From: an uncultured Opitutaceae bacterium
GTDB lineage: Bacteria; Verrucomicrobiota; Verrucomicrobiia; Opitutales; Opitutaceae
DNA: 64,000 nucleotides
Direction of reading: 5' to 3'
Assembly: GCA_903929355.1 (NCBI GenBank)
Contig: CAIYUN010000053.1
Location: 1-64,000, forward strand
Below the pieces are notes generated by a model that was given only the letters and a program-made list of their open reading frames with translations, did not search any database and had not been told where the DNA came from. Below are positions 9,685-18,395 of the stretch, piece by piece; the first letter of the stretch is position 1, and each line of letters opens with the position of its first letter. The position numbers were made by a program, and so were the translations under genes.

Positions 9685-10329
9685 ATGGACCAGGGCGAGG
9701 CGGGCCGCTACCGCACGATTCGCGTGCAGGTGGGCGGGTATCTGCCGCCGCCACCCGAGGACGTTTCCAGGTTGATGCGCGAGCTGCTGGCCTGGTGGAA
9801 CGGGCCGGCCACGGCGCTGTCGCCGGTGCTCAGCTCGGCGGTGTTGCACCACCGCTTTGAGGCGATCCACCCCTTTGCCGACGGCAACCGGCGCACCGGC
9901 CGCGCGCTCGCGCTCTGGGAGCTCTACCGGCGCGGTTTTGACTCCCACCACATCTTCGCGGTGGACGAGTTCTACTGGGAGGATCGCCCGCGCTATTACG
10001 CCGGGCTGACGGCGGTGGAGCGCGCGGGCAGCGACCTCAGCGTCTGGCTGGAATATTCGGCGGAGGGACTGCAGGCGACCCTGGAACGGGTGTGGCTGCG
10101 GATGCAGGAACTCGCCGCCTCCACGCGCGGGCGCAAGCTGGTGCTGCGCCCGCGCCAGGAGCGGCTCCTCCAGCTTCTGCGCGAGCGCGGCCCGCTGGCC
10201 CCCGCGGTGCTCTGGCGGGCGCTGGACGTGTCCAAGCAGGGCGCGCACGATCTGCTCCGCCCGCTGCTGGCGGCCGGCATCGTCGTGCGCGAAGGCACCA
10301 AACACGCGGGCCGTTACCGGTTGAAGTGA
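9685..10329 (+). CDS. Fic-domain protein, N-terminally truncated
   Basis: A 214-residue protein from the ATG at 9685 (a TTG at 9661 is possible). It opens at GRYRTIRVQVGGYLPPPPEDV, which in complete Fic proteins is preceded by about 100 residues of N-terminal helices. The Fic loop is at residues 62-73 as HPFADGNRRTGR. The catalytic His and the DGN anion site are kept, but the glycine of the usual GNGR is Arg. A C-terminal winged helix (about residues 160-214, ending YRLK) resembles the usual DNA-binding tail. Fic enzymes transfer AMP from ATP to protein hydroxyls. The loss of the N-terminus and the altered loop suggest a decaying or repurposed copy. No antitoxin gene is adjacent. Confidence 0.75.
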   Translation: MDQGEAGRYRTIRVQVGGYLPPPPEDVSRLMRELLAWWNGPATALSPVLSSAVLHHRFEAIHPFADGNRRTGRALALWELYRRGFDSHHIFAVDEFYWEDRPRYYAGLTAVERAGSDLSVWLEYSAEGLQATLERVWLRMQELAASTRGRKLVLRPRQERLLQLLRERGPLAPAVLWRALDVSKQGAHDLLRPLLAAGIVVREGTKHAGRYRLK

Positions 10330-10394
10330 GCGGAGACGAGCCCTCACTCCGGCTTTTTCCGGCTGCTAGTGACGCGGTAGGCTGGTATTATGTG

Positions 10395-11690
10395 TCACCT
10401 ATCTCGCCTGTTCATACCCTTGGATTGCCCTTCACACTCTTCGATCCGGCGGGCGATGAAGTCGCGTTCAATGGGCAGCAAGGCGAGCTTGCCGGCTTGG
10501 CGAAAGTGGGGGATGGCCGCGGCGTTCCGGCCAAGTTCGGCGGTGAAGGTGCCGCGCATGGCGTGATAGAGGTGGTTGCCTTCGAGTACGGATCGTTGCC
10601 GGATGTGGTCGAGGGCGTCGAGCCCCGCCTGGGCGCCATGCACGCGGGCGACGGCGACGGCGCGGTTCATCGCCGTGATGGGTGAATCGGTCAAGGCATA
10701 CAGTTGATCATATAGATGCAGGATGCGCGGCCAATCAGTTGTGGCAGGATCCGGCGCCAGGCAATGCGTCGCGGCAATGCTGGCTTCAATGTGATAAACA
10801 CTGACCGCACCGCCTTGCGCAGCGTGGCAGAGGCACCGGACCCCGCGCTGGATCATGGCTTGATCCCACGCGCCGCGGTCCTGCTCATGCAGGCGAAGGA
10901 GGTTGCCGGCGACATCGGTGCGGGTGTCCAGGCGGGCCGTGTTGAGCAGCATGAGCGCGAGCAGGGCATGGGCGCGCGGCTCCGGGGTGGCGGGATGCTC
11001 CGCCACCAGGGTGGTGAGCCGGATGGCCTCATGGCAAAGTTCCTCGCGCACGAGACGGTCGCCCCCGGAGGCTTTGTAGCCTTCGTTGAAAAGCAGATAG
11101 AGCGTGTGCAGCACGCCATCGAGCCGGGGTAACAGCTCGGCGGAATCAGGAATGGCAAACGGCAGGGCGAGTTCCCGGATGCGCTGGCGAACGCGCACGA
11201 GGCGCTTGGCGATGGCCGCCTCGCTCGTTAGAAATGCCGCCGCAATTTCCGCCGGGCTGAATCCGCCCAGCGTCCGCAGGGCGAGCGCGATCTGCGATTC
11301 GACGGCGAGTTCGGGGTGAAAGCAGACAAACATCAGCCGCAGCGTGTCGTCGGCCAAGGTTTCCTGCGGCCTGTCATCAACGGGCTCGGCCAGCCACCGC
11401 GCGTGTTCGGCGCCGATGCTGTCCGATTTTTGGTTCCAGCGCTGGTCGCGTTGCAGCTGGTTGAGCGCGAGATTCTTGGCGACTTGCGTCAGCCATGCGG
11501 CGGGGTTGTCCGGCACGCCGCGATATGACCACGTTTGCATCGCGCGCAGCAAGGCCTCCTGCACCACGTCCTCGGCCAGTTGCAACTGGCGCGTGCCCAG
11601 ATACGCGGTGAGCGTGGCGACCACTTTCGCGCCTTCATGGCGAAAAAAGTGGTCGGCCACCTCACCTGCGCTGGCTCCGGGTCCGCTCAT
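10395..11690 (-). CDS. ECF RNA polymerase sigma factor, ECF42 type
   Basis: A 431-residue protein. The N-terminal third carries sigma-70 region 2 (AEDVVQEALLRAMQTWSYRGVPDNPAAWLTQVAKNLALNQLQRD) and region 4 (LRTLGGFSPAEIAAAFLTSEAAIAKRLVRVRQRIRE). The rest is a long helical TPR-like extension (LLFNEGYKASGGDRLVREELCHEAIRLT; TDSPITAMNRAVAVA; HYDAMRG-like HLYHAMRG), diagnostic of the ECF42 group. It starts 6 bp after the stop of a DGPF/YciI gene, the known genomic partner of ECF42 factors. Known ECF42 members act without an anti-sigma factor through the C-terminal extension; their targets usually include the DGPF genes. Expression of this operon under its own control is therefore plausible. Confidence 0.9.
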   Translation of the reverse strand: MSGPGASAGEVADHFFRHEGAKVVATLTAYLGTRQLQLAEDVVQEALLRAMQTWSYRGVPDNPAAWLTQVAKNLALNQLQRDQRWNQKSDSIGAEHARWLAEPVDDRPQETLADDTLRLMFVCFHPELAVESQIALALRTLGGFSPAEIAAAFLTSEAAIAKRLVRVRQRIRELALPFAIPDSAELLPRLDGVLHTLYLLFNEGYKASGGDRLVREELCHEAIRLTTLVAEHPATPEPRAHALLALMLLNTARLDTRTDVAGNLLRLHEQDRGAWDQAMIQRGVRCLCHAAQGGAVSVYHIEASIAATHCLAPDPATTDWPRILHLYDQLYALTDSPITAMNRAVAVARVHGAQAGLDALDHIRQRSVLEGNHLYHAMRGTFTAELGRNAAAIPHFRQAGKLALLPIERDFIARRIEECEGQSKGMNRRDR

Positions 11691-11696
11691 GCGCCC

Positions 11697-12065
11697 TTAA
11701 TCGAAATCCAGCCTGGCGATCTGGCGCACCTCCAGCATCGCGCCATGCTTGAACGACGGGCAGGTGCGGGCGATTTGCACGGCCTCCTCCATGGAGGCGG
11801 CGTTGATCATGAAGAATCCACCGATGGCTTCCTTCGCCTCCGCCGCGATGCCGTCTGTCACGATGCCGCCGTTTTTGCCGGACACTATTTTCCGTTCGGG
11901 CGTCAACGGCTGGGCCGCAGTCATGACCCCTTGCTTGGTCAGGCGGTCAATCCAAGCGTAAACCTCCTGCATTTGCGCCTGCATTTCTTTGGGCGAGAGT
12001 CCGCCGTTGTCACAAGAGGCGCCTCGCGCGAGAAACATATACTGGTTGGTAAGGGTCTTTTTCAT
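11697..12065 (-). CDS. YciI/DGPF-domain protein
   Basis: A 122-residue cytoplasmic protein of the YCII-related (DGPF) family. It has the MKKTLTNQYMFLARG start, a central PLTPERKIVSGKNGGIVTDG strand region and IGGFFMINAASMEEAVQIARTCPSFKHGAMLEVRQI, where the aligned sheet and the conserved A..CP..K/H segment of the family are visible. DGPF proteins are small ferredoxin-like-fold proteins of uncertain chemistry encoded next to ECF42 sigma factors, as here. It sits third in a four-gene minus-strand operon. Confidence 0.88.
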   Translation of the reverse strand: MKKTLTNQYMFLARGASCDNGGLSPKEMQAQMQEVYAWIDRLTKQGVMTAAQPLTPERKIVSGKNGGIVTDGIAAEAKEAIGGFFMINAASMEEAVQIARTCPSFKHGAMLEVRQIARLDFD

Positions 12066-12082
12066 GGGTGGGTTGGAATGGT

Positions 12083-12391
12083 TTAAGGGTTATGGGTTGG
12101 TCTTTTCCGACCGTATCCTCGAAGGTGCTGGAGCCCACCCCAGGCTAGGGTGCCGATGCCCAAGGTCGTGAGCATGCAGAGGAGAAGGTGCGCTGACGAA
12201 CACGAAATCGTGAGTCCGGTTCCCATCGCGACATAAGCGGCAAGGCACAGCGGGCACTTCGGCATGAGGGCGAGCAGCGTGCCGGGGATGATCCACCCGG
12301 CGAATTCCCGGGTGCGATGCAGCCACGCATTTTGCCCGCCGACCCGCTCACCGCCATTCTGCGGGCGTTCGCAGCATCCGGTCGGGTTCAT
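12083..12391 (-). CDS. small membrane protein with KCPLC motif
   Basis: A 102-residue protein. The start is set at the ATG at 12391, which overlaps the stop of the DUF899 gene in an ATGA. Residues about 34-52 and 60-82 form two membrane helices (GWIIPGTLLALMPKCPLCLAAYVAMGTG and SSAHLLLCMLTTLGIGTLAW). A CxxC pair (KCPLC) sits in the first helix and a cysteine pair (GCC) near the N-terminus. It is reminiscent of small MerC-like proteins, but the family is not recognised. Neighbours suggest a thiol or metal-related function, which is inference only. Confidence 0.7.
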   Translation of the reverse strand: MNPTGCCERPQNGGERVGGQNAWLHRTREFAGWIIPGTLLALMPKCPLCLAAYVAMGTGLTISCSSAHLLLCMLTTLGIGTLAWGGLQHLRGYGRKRPTHNP

Positions 12392-13143
12392 GCGGTTGCC
12401 TCCTGCACCTGGCTGGCGTCCTTCGCTGCGGCGTCGTAGCGGTCGTGGTGCCGCACCCATTGCTGGGGCCAGTCCAGCCCGTCCTCGTTGCGGCCGTTGG
12501 GCGTAAGATCAAGGATGCGGTAGGTGTGCATCATCAGCTCGACGCCACGACCGTAAACCGAATAGGTGTGGAAGACGTTTCCCTCCGCGTCCCTGTAGAA
12601 CACACTGATGCCCGGTGCTTCCGTCTTGGGAAAATCCTGGTTCGTATAATTGTAATTGATTTTTCCCGTCGCGATTTCGTCTTCGGTGAAGGACACATGG
12701 AAATCGCGGTTGAAGCTGCTGCCCTCGGACGACACCCAATCAAAGCGCCAGGCCAGGCGTTGCTTGAACGCCTCAATCTCCGCCAGCGGCGCACTTGAGA
12801 CCGCCAGCATGGTCACATCTCGTGCGGCCAGATGCGGGAGCATGCCGTCCGTGTGATCGGCCATGAACGAGCAGCTTTTGCAGCCTTCGCCCCAGCCTGC
12901 CCCCAGCATGAAATGCTGGATGACCAGCTGGCTGTTCCCGCCGAAGAGCGCGGCGAGGGGGACCCGCCCCTTCCGGCTGTTGAACTGGTAATCCTTTTGG
13001 ATTTTAACCCAGGGCAGCGCGCGGCGCCTGGCGTTGATCGCGTCCATCTGCCGGGTGAGGCGTTTTTCTTCCGTGAGCAGCTCCTTCCGGGCGGCGAGCC
13101 ACTCTGACCGGCTGACAATCTGGTGCGTTGCTTGGGTGTTCAT
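12388..13143 (-). CDS. DUF899 thioredoxin-like family protein
   Basis: A 251-residue protein of the DUF899 family. The start at 13143 (MNTQATHQIVSRSEWLAARKELL) is the normal start for the family; the longer open frame has no sequence conservation. Motifs seen are LLTEEKRLTRQMDAINARRRALPWVKIQKDY, FGGNSQLVIQHFMLG and GWGEGCKSCSFMADHTDG with a CxxC pair, then the C-terminal segment NVFHTYSVYGRGVE and a WPQQWVRHHDRY end. The fold is thioredoxin-like, and the CxxC pair suggests dithiol-disulphide chemistry, although no substrate is established. It is the first gene of the ECF42 operon, so its upstream region probably carries the operon promoter. Confidence 0.88.
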   Translation of the reverse strand: MNTQATHQIVSRSEWLAARKELLTEEKRLTRQMDAINARRRALPWVKIQKDYQFNSRKGRVPLAALFGGNSQLVIQHFMLGAGWGEGCKSCSFMADHTDGMLPHLAARDVTMLAVSSAPLAEIEAFKQRLAWRFDWVSSEGSSFNRDFHVSFTEDEIATGKINYNYTNQDFPKTEAPGISVFYRDAEGNVFHTYSVYGRGVELMMHTYRILDLTPNGRNEDGLDWPQQWVRHHDRYDAAAKDASQVQEATA

Positions 13144-13487
13144 ATCTTTTGTCTTTGGGTGGTTTGGTTGGTTTTGCGGACTGCGACAGCAGCCCATTAC
13201 ATAGAGACGACAAACCAACTTTCCCGCCGAGGACATGGCGGACAAAATCTTTAAAAGATTTCTTGCAGGACAAGACGGAGCCCACGTCGTTCCAGCCACG
13301 CGCGGCTGAGGCTGTCCCCCTCAACCGCGACGAGGGCGTCGCGGCTCCAGTTCAAAGCGGACCCGCCCTGCCTTCGGACCGGGTCAGCGACCCCGGCTAC
13401 AGTCGGAGTCCAGAGCGGCGCGCCGATCCGCCTTCGCCAAGCCTCCGGCGCGACAAGGCGGTCACGCCTTACCTTCAGACTGGGAAA
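13144..13487. other. intergenic region upstream of DUF899 operon
   Basis: No gene found. It must hold the promoter of the DUF899-ECF42 operon on its left side and the 3' end of the large repeat protein on its right. Around 13,354-13,372 is a fragment related to the GGACCCGCCCT palindrome family also found inside cysE. Confidence 0.45.
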
Positions 13488-16400
13488 CTACGGCTGCGTC
13501 ACCCGCAGGCGGATAAAGCGGCGGGCGGTGCCGGAGACCGGTGTGAGGTCCCGGATCACGATCTGGACTTGTTGTTGGTTCAGATTGGTGCTGGAGACCG
13601 TCGCCGTGGCGCTGGGGCCCGAACTCCAGTTCACCAAGTCGCTCGAGACTTCGACAATGTAGGTGATGTCGGTGAGACCGGGCGGGGTGATGTAGGTGAT
13701 GGTCAGATTCCCGCCGCCCGACTTGCCCACCACCGGCGCGCCCATGGCGGCATCCACCTTCGTGGGATCAAGACCCAGGGCGTACTTCATCAAATTCGGC
13801 ATGCCATCGCCAGCGGGATTGGCGTTCGGGCCGGTGATCAAGGGATTGCTCGCCTGACCGGGGAAGAATTGCGCGAGGTACGAGGCGAAGTTGGACAGAA
13901 CTGTCAGGCTCGCGGGATTCGAGGGCTGCGACACCGGGCTGCTGTTGACCGTGAAACTGGCCACACAGCGATAGAGCGCGCCGTTCAACGCCGTCGGCGC
14001 GTTGCTGACCGTGAGCCCGTTGGTCAACGAGCCCGTGTAGGTGGTGTTGTCGCTGAGGTTGGTCCAGTTGTTGCCGCCGTTCGTCGAGACCTGCCATTGC
14101 AGATTGGCGGTGCCGGGGGTGTTGGGGCCGACGAAGAAGCTGGTGTTCTGCCCCGCGGTGATTGTCTGGTTCTGGGGCTGCGTGTTGAACGCGCTGGCGA
14201 CGAAGTTCAGGGTCGCCGAGCCGGACACGGTCGCGGTTTGCCCGTTGAAATTCAACCCGCCCCCGCCGGCACTCACGTTCCAGGTGCCGTTGACCACCGG
14301 CAGGGAATAAGTGCCCCCGTTGGTGGTCGAGACGTCGGTCACATACCCCACCCCGCTGATGGTGGCGGTGCCATTGAGATTGACGAAATTGCCGTTCACC
14401 AGATTGCCGCTGTAATCGCTGACGCTGCCGGTGATGGTGCCCGTGGCAGTGAGGACCTGCAACTGGAGCCCGGAAAGGGTCTGGCTGGTCGCGATATTTT
14501 GGTTGCTGAGGTTGGAGGCGATCAGGTTCTGCTGGGTCAGCGCATTGTTGTCCAAGAAGATGTTCCAAGAGCCGGTGGTGACCCCCAGGTTGAAATTGCC
14601 GCCGCTGTCTGTCGTCGCCTGGAATTGGGTGTTGTTGCCGGGGTTGCCCTGCAGCGAGGCAAAAACCGTGATGCCTGACACTGGAACGACGCCATTCTTC
14701 ACGGTGCCGGTGAAATGGGCCGTCGCCGCCGGGGGCGCGAGATTGACCGTCTGGTTCTGGTTGTTCGAGACCGTGACCGTGGTTGACTGGAAATTGGCCG
14801 CCGGACCACCTGGGCCATAGACGTTGAACTGCCAGACGCCGCCGACCAGCGGCAGGCTGTAGCCGCCGTCGCCATTGTTGTCCAGGTTCACGTCCTCGTT
14901 GTATTGCACGCCACTGATCGTGGCGGTGGCGGCCACGTTGAAGGCGGACGACAGCGGGGCGCCGTTGGCGTCCCGGACCGTACCGCTGACCGTCGCGGTG
15001 GCGGTGAGCACCGGGATGGCGCCCAATGGAATCGTCTGGCTGGTGGTGATGGTCTCGTTCAACGATCCGGGGACGACCAGATTGAGCTGGGTCGCGATGG
15101 GGCCGTCCACCGAGACATTCCAAGTGCCGGCCTGCACCCCGAGGGTGAAGCTGCCGTTGACGCTGGTCGTGGTCTGGAGAAAGAGGCTGCCGTTCTGCTG
15201 CTGGGCATCGACGGTGATTCCAGACACCGGACTTCCGTTGTTGGTCACCGATCCGGAGAACGTGGCGGTCGCCACCAAGGGGGCGAGATTGACCGTCTGG
15301 TTCTGGTTGTTGCTGACGGTCACCGTCGTGTTTTGGAAACCGGGCGGCGTGCCATTGGGCCCGCCAACACTCAGGCTCCAGACTCCGTTGACCAAGGGCA
15401 GACTGTAGGTGCCACCACCGCTCACATTCGAATTGGCCTGGTATTGCAGATTGCTGATCGTGGCGGTGGCAAACACGTTGTCGGACGTGGGCAGCGAGGT
15501 GCCATTGGCGTCCTTGACCGTGCCGCTGACATTGGCGGTGGCCGTGAGCACCGGGTAGGTCCCCACCGGAAGCGTCTGGCCGGTGGAGATCGTTTCGGTC
15601 AACTGCGGCACCACGAGGTTGTTCACACTGTTGCTGTCGAGGTAGAGGTTCCACGAGCCGGAGGTCACTCCGAGGCTGAAGTGTCCGTTGCTGTCGGTGG
15701 TGGCCTGGAAGAGAGGGCTGTTGCCACCGCCGTTGTTGTTCTGGGGCTGGGCGTCGATGATGGCTCCGATCAGCGGGGTGCTGCCATTCAGCACCGTGCC
15801 CGAGAAGGTCGCTGACGCCGCCGCCGGCGCGAGATTGACCGTCTGACTCTGGTTATTGCTGACTGTCACGGTCACCGGCAGAAAGCCAGCGAGCGAGCCG
15901 TTTTGCCCCGAGACCCCAAATGTCCAGACGCCATTCAACAGGGGCACGCTGTAGTTCCCATTGTTGTCCAAATTAACGTAGAGGTTGTACTGCACGCTGC
16001 TGACGGTGCCGGTAACACTGACGTTGTCGTTGTTGGACAGCGGATTGCCATTGCCATCCTTGGCGGTGCCACTGACCACCGCGTTGGCGTTCAACACCGT
16101 GTAGGTGAGGCCTGAAATCGTCTGGTTGCTGGAAACGGTCTCCGTCAGCTGGGCGCCGATGAGGTTGTTCTGGGTGGCGCTGTCCCCGTCCAAAAAGATG
16201 TTCCAGACGCCGGGCGTCACCCCGAGGGAGAAGTTCCCGTTGCTGTCGGTGGTGGCCGAAATATTATTCCCGCCGTTTTGCGGCTGGACGTCGATGACGA
16301 CGCCGGCGACCGGGCTGTTGCCATTTGACCCGTTGCGCACGGTGCCGGTGAAGTAGGACGTGGCCAGCGAAGCGGTGAGGGTCTCGGCGTAGGCGGTGTT

Positions 16401-17720
16401 GGCGGCGACCGTCAGATTGACGTTCGACGGGGCGAGATAACTGCCCAAAGCCGCCAGGCTGTGGTTGTCCACCTGCAACTGCCAACCCGCCGGGGGGCTC
16501 GCGGCCAAGAGGAAAAACTGGCCACTGGAATTGGTGATGAAATCGTCGTTGAAGGTGGTGGTGGTGGTATCGCTGTCATTGACATCAACACCGGCCAGGG
16601 GATTGCCGCTGCCATCTTTAAGGGTGCCGTAGATCAAGGCGTTCGCGGGGGTGAACTGCCCGAAATTCGCCGACGAGAAGGTCAGGCTGCCGGCCGTGGT
16701 GTCGGCAGGGCCGCTGCCGTTCTGCAGTGGCAGGTAGCCGATGGAGTCCAGACTGTTCTCATCCACCTGATAACTCCAGTCGGTGGCCACCGTCGCCGGG
16801 ATGACCACGTTGCCGCTGGTGTCGGAATAGGCGAAGGAGAACAAATTGGCGTTGTTGGACATCACATAAAACTGCACCCCCGGGACGATGGTCGTGCCGT
16901 CGGTGGCCTTGACCTGGGAGGTGATCGTGCGCGTAGCCGCCGTCAGGCTGATGTTCTGACCCGTCAGGCTTGCGCCAGCTCCCAGCGCCGGGAGCGGAAA
17001 AGGCGACGGCCCGACGAACCCAGGCGCGCCCGCATAAATCCCGTAGGAACCGGCCGGAGCCTGGATCGTGTAGTGGCCGGTGGCGTCGGCGACGACACCG
17101 CAGATGAATCCGGGGCCGTGGCTGTTGGTGTCGAGGAGCATCATGGCCGCATGTGGCACCGGGTTGCCTCCGCTGGTGATCTGGCCGCTGATGGACTGCG
17201 TGGTGACCGGCTGGGTGATCGTGAGGCTGGCCGTCGCGGTGCCGGACGAGATCGTGGAACTGACAACATCCAGCACATAAGACCCGGCGAACTGGCCCGG
17301 CCAGGCCTGGCTGGGAATACTGAACTTTGTCGTGATATTTCCGTCCACCACACCGTCGGTGTCGCCCGGGATCCGCGGGTCGGTGACGCCGCCGTACTTG
17401 GTGACCTGCCCGTCGGTCACAAGGATGCTCTGCACCAGCGGCTGGGTCGTGTCGAGGGTGCCGGTGCCGGTGGGATCGCGGTAGCGGTTGACCCGCACGG
17501 TCGCGCCAACGCTCAATCCGGCAATTTGGAGCTCAAATTTGGTGCAGCTGGGGGCGTTGCTGGGGAGACTGTTGGTGGCGGTCGTGCTGAGGCTCGTGGT
17601 GACCGAAACCGAGACCGAGGGCGTCGCCCCCGCCAGCGAGGGAAAGGCGGTAAGCAGCGCAGCGGCGGCAAACAGCGGAAGAACCAAACCTCGGCGGAGG
17701 GAGGGGTTGAAAGTGCGCAT
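13488..17720 (-). CDS. large secreted repeat protein with carboxypeptidase-regulatory-like domains
   Basis: A 1410-residue exported protein. The signal peptide is MRTFNPSLRRGLVLPLFAAAALLTAFPSLAGA. The middle consists of repeated beta-sandwich units of the carboxypeptidase-regulatory (CarbopepD_reg) type. They alternate an ATFSGTVxNG..PVSGITVDAQxQNG..xATTDSNGNFSLGVTxGxWNIFLD half with an ATVSGTVKDANGxPL..ATISxVQYNxxVNxDNGGTYSLPLVNGVW..NNQNQTVNLAP half. An Ig-like domain (about residues 1160-1260) and a PNLMKYALGLDPTKV C-terminal domain follow, related to the tails of the two S53 proteases. Asn, Thr and Gly are abundant. It is likely a surface or matrix stalk protein; no catalytic motif or cell-wall anchor is visible. 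Confidence 0.8.
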   Translation of the reverse strand: MRTFNPSLRRGLVLPLFAAAALLTAFPSLAGATPSVSVSVTTSLSTTATNSLPSNAPSCTKFELQIAGLSVGATVRVNRYRDPTGTGTLDTTQPLVQSILVTDGQVTKYGGVTDPRIPGDTDGVVDGNITTKFSIPSQAWPGQFAGSYVLDVVSSTISSGTATASLTITQPVTTQSISGQITSGGNPVPHAAMMLLDTNSHGPGFICGVVADATGHYTIQAPAGSYGIYAGAPGFVGPSPFPLPALGAGASLTGQNISLTAATRTITSQVKATDGTTIVPGVQFYVMSNNANLFSFAYSDTSGNVVIPATVATDWSYQVDENSLDSIGYLPLQNGSGPADTTAGSLTFSSANFGQFTPANALIYGTLKDGSGNPLAGVDVNDSDTTTTTFNDDFITNSSGQFFLLAASPPAGWQLQVDNHSLAALGSYLAPSNVNLTVAANTAYAETLTASLATSYFTGTVRNGSNGNSPVAGVVIDVQPQNGGNNISATTDSNGNFSLGVTPGVWNIFLDGDSATQNNLIGAQLTETVSSNQTISGLTYTVLNANAVVSGTAKDGNGNPLSNNDNVSVTGTVSSVQYNLYVNLDNNGNYSVPLLNGVWTFGVSGQNGSLAGFLPVTVTVSNNQSQTVNLAPAAASATFSGTVLNGSTPLIGAIIDAQPQNNNGGGNSPLFQATTDSNGHFSLGVTSGSWNLYLDSNSVNNLVVPQLTETISTGQTLPVGTYPVLTATANVSGTVKDANGTSLPTSDNVFATATISNLQYQANSNVSGGGTYSLPLVNGVWSLSVGGPNGTPPGFQNTTVTVSNNQNQTVNLAPLVATATFSGSVTNNGSPVSGITVDAQQQNGSLFLQTTTSVNGSFTLGVQAGTWNVSVDGPIATQLNLVVPGSLNETITTSQTIPLGAIPVLTATATVSGTVRDANGAPLSSAFNVAATATISGVQYNEDVNLDNNGDGGYSLPLVGGVWQFNVYGPGGPAANFQSTTVTVSNNQNQTVNLAPPAATAHFTGTVKNGVVPVSGITVFASLQGNPGNNTQFQATTDSGGNFNLGVTTGSWNIFLDNNALTQQNLIASNLSNQNIATSQTLSGLQLQVLTATGTITGSVSDYSGNLVNGNFVNLNGTATISGVGYVTDVSTTNGGTYSLPVVNGTWNVSAGGGGLNFNGQTATVSGSATLNFVASAFNTQPQNQTITAGQNTSFFVGPNTPGTANLQWQVSTNGGNNWTNLSDNTTYTGSLTNGLTVSNAPTALNGALYRCVASFTVNSSPVSQPSNPASLTVLSNFASYLAQFFPGQASNPLITGPNANPAGDGMPNLMKYALGLDPTKVDAAMGAPVVGKSGGGNLTITYITPPGLTDITYIVEVSSDLVNWSSGPSATATVSSTNLNQQQVQIVIRDLTPVSGTARRFIRLRVTQP

Positions 17721-17756
17721 GGAAAATTAGACGCCCGCGCTCAGGCCGGACCCGAT

Positions 17757-18395
17757 TCAGGCCCGCGCCTGAAAACGCCGCCGAAAGGCAACCAAACCCA
17801 AGGTCGCGAGCCCGCCCAGCAGAGCATAGGTGGACGGCTCGGGGATGGCGCTGACGCCACCGGGAATTTGGAGCGTGGCCAAGCCGGCATTATTTGGCAA
17901 ACTCCCGCCTAGTGAAGTGGTCAAAAAAGTTGGATCAACTGTCACACCATCTCCGGGGATCATCCAATCAGCCGCAGTCGAATCTGTGTTGGCAATGGTA
18001 TAGGTATATTGGCCATAACTAGTTCCTGCTCCTGGCGTGGTAGCTGCCGTGGTCAAAGTCGGAAACCAACGAACCATAATCTGTTGACCAGTGGCCAACC
18101 CATTTGAAAGCGGAGGTGTCGGATTCGCAATCAGACCGGCTGCAAGATCCAAATGGTTAATTGCAAAGGATCCGAGCGAAATGTCGCTTGGGTCCACAAA
18201 CGCCGTCGCGGTCGGGGGAGCGAACGAACCGTCAACGCCAGTCGCCAACAAGATAATGAGGCCGCCATCAGTCATTGGATTTCCGCCGCTGTCCAAAAAT
18301 TCTCCACCCGCAAAATTTATAGTGACATTGGCCTGACTGATCGCAGTCAGGGCCAAGGCAGCAAAAATAGCAGCTAAGTGATTTATGTTTTTCAT
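17757..18395 (-). CDS. PEP-CTERM sorting domain protein
   Basis: A 212-residue exported protein. The ATG at 18395 overlaps the upstream stop in an ATGA, which explains the lack of a Shine-Dalgarno sequence. It has a signal peptide (KNINHLAAIFAALALTAISQA), a beta-rich body and the C-terminal tripartite sorting signal: IPEPSTYALLGG, a hydrophobic stretch, and the basic tail FRRRFQARA. PEP-CTERM proteins are processed by an exosortase and delivered to the outer surface, often with exopolysaccharide. No exosortase gene is present in the window. The coupling to a TIGR02597 gene suggests the two products function together at the surface. Confidence 0.9.
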   Translation of the reverse strand: MKNINHLAAIFAALALTAISQANVTINFAGGEFLDSGGNPMTDGGLIILLATGVDGSFAPPTATAFVDPSDISLGSFAINHLDLAAGLIANPTPPLSNGLATGQQIMVRWFPTLTTAATTPGAGTSYGQYTYTIANTDSTAADWMIPGDGVTVDPTFLTTSLGGSLPNNAGLATLQIPGGVSAIPEPSTYALLGGLATLGLVAFRRRFQARA

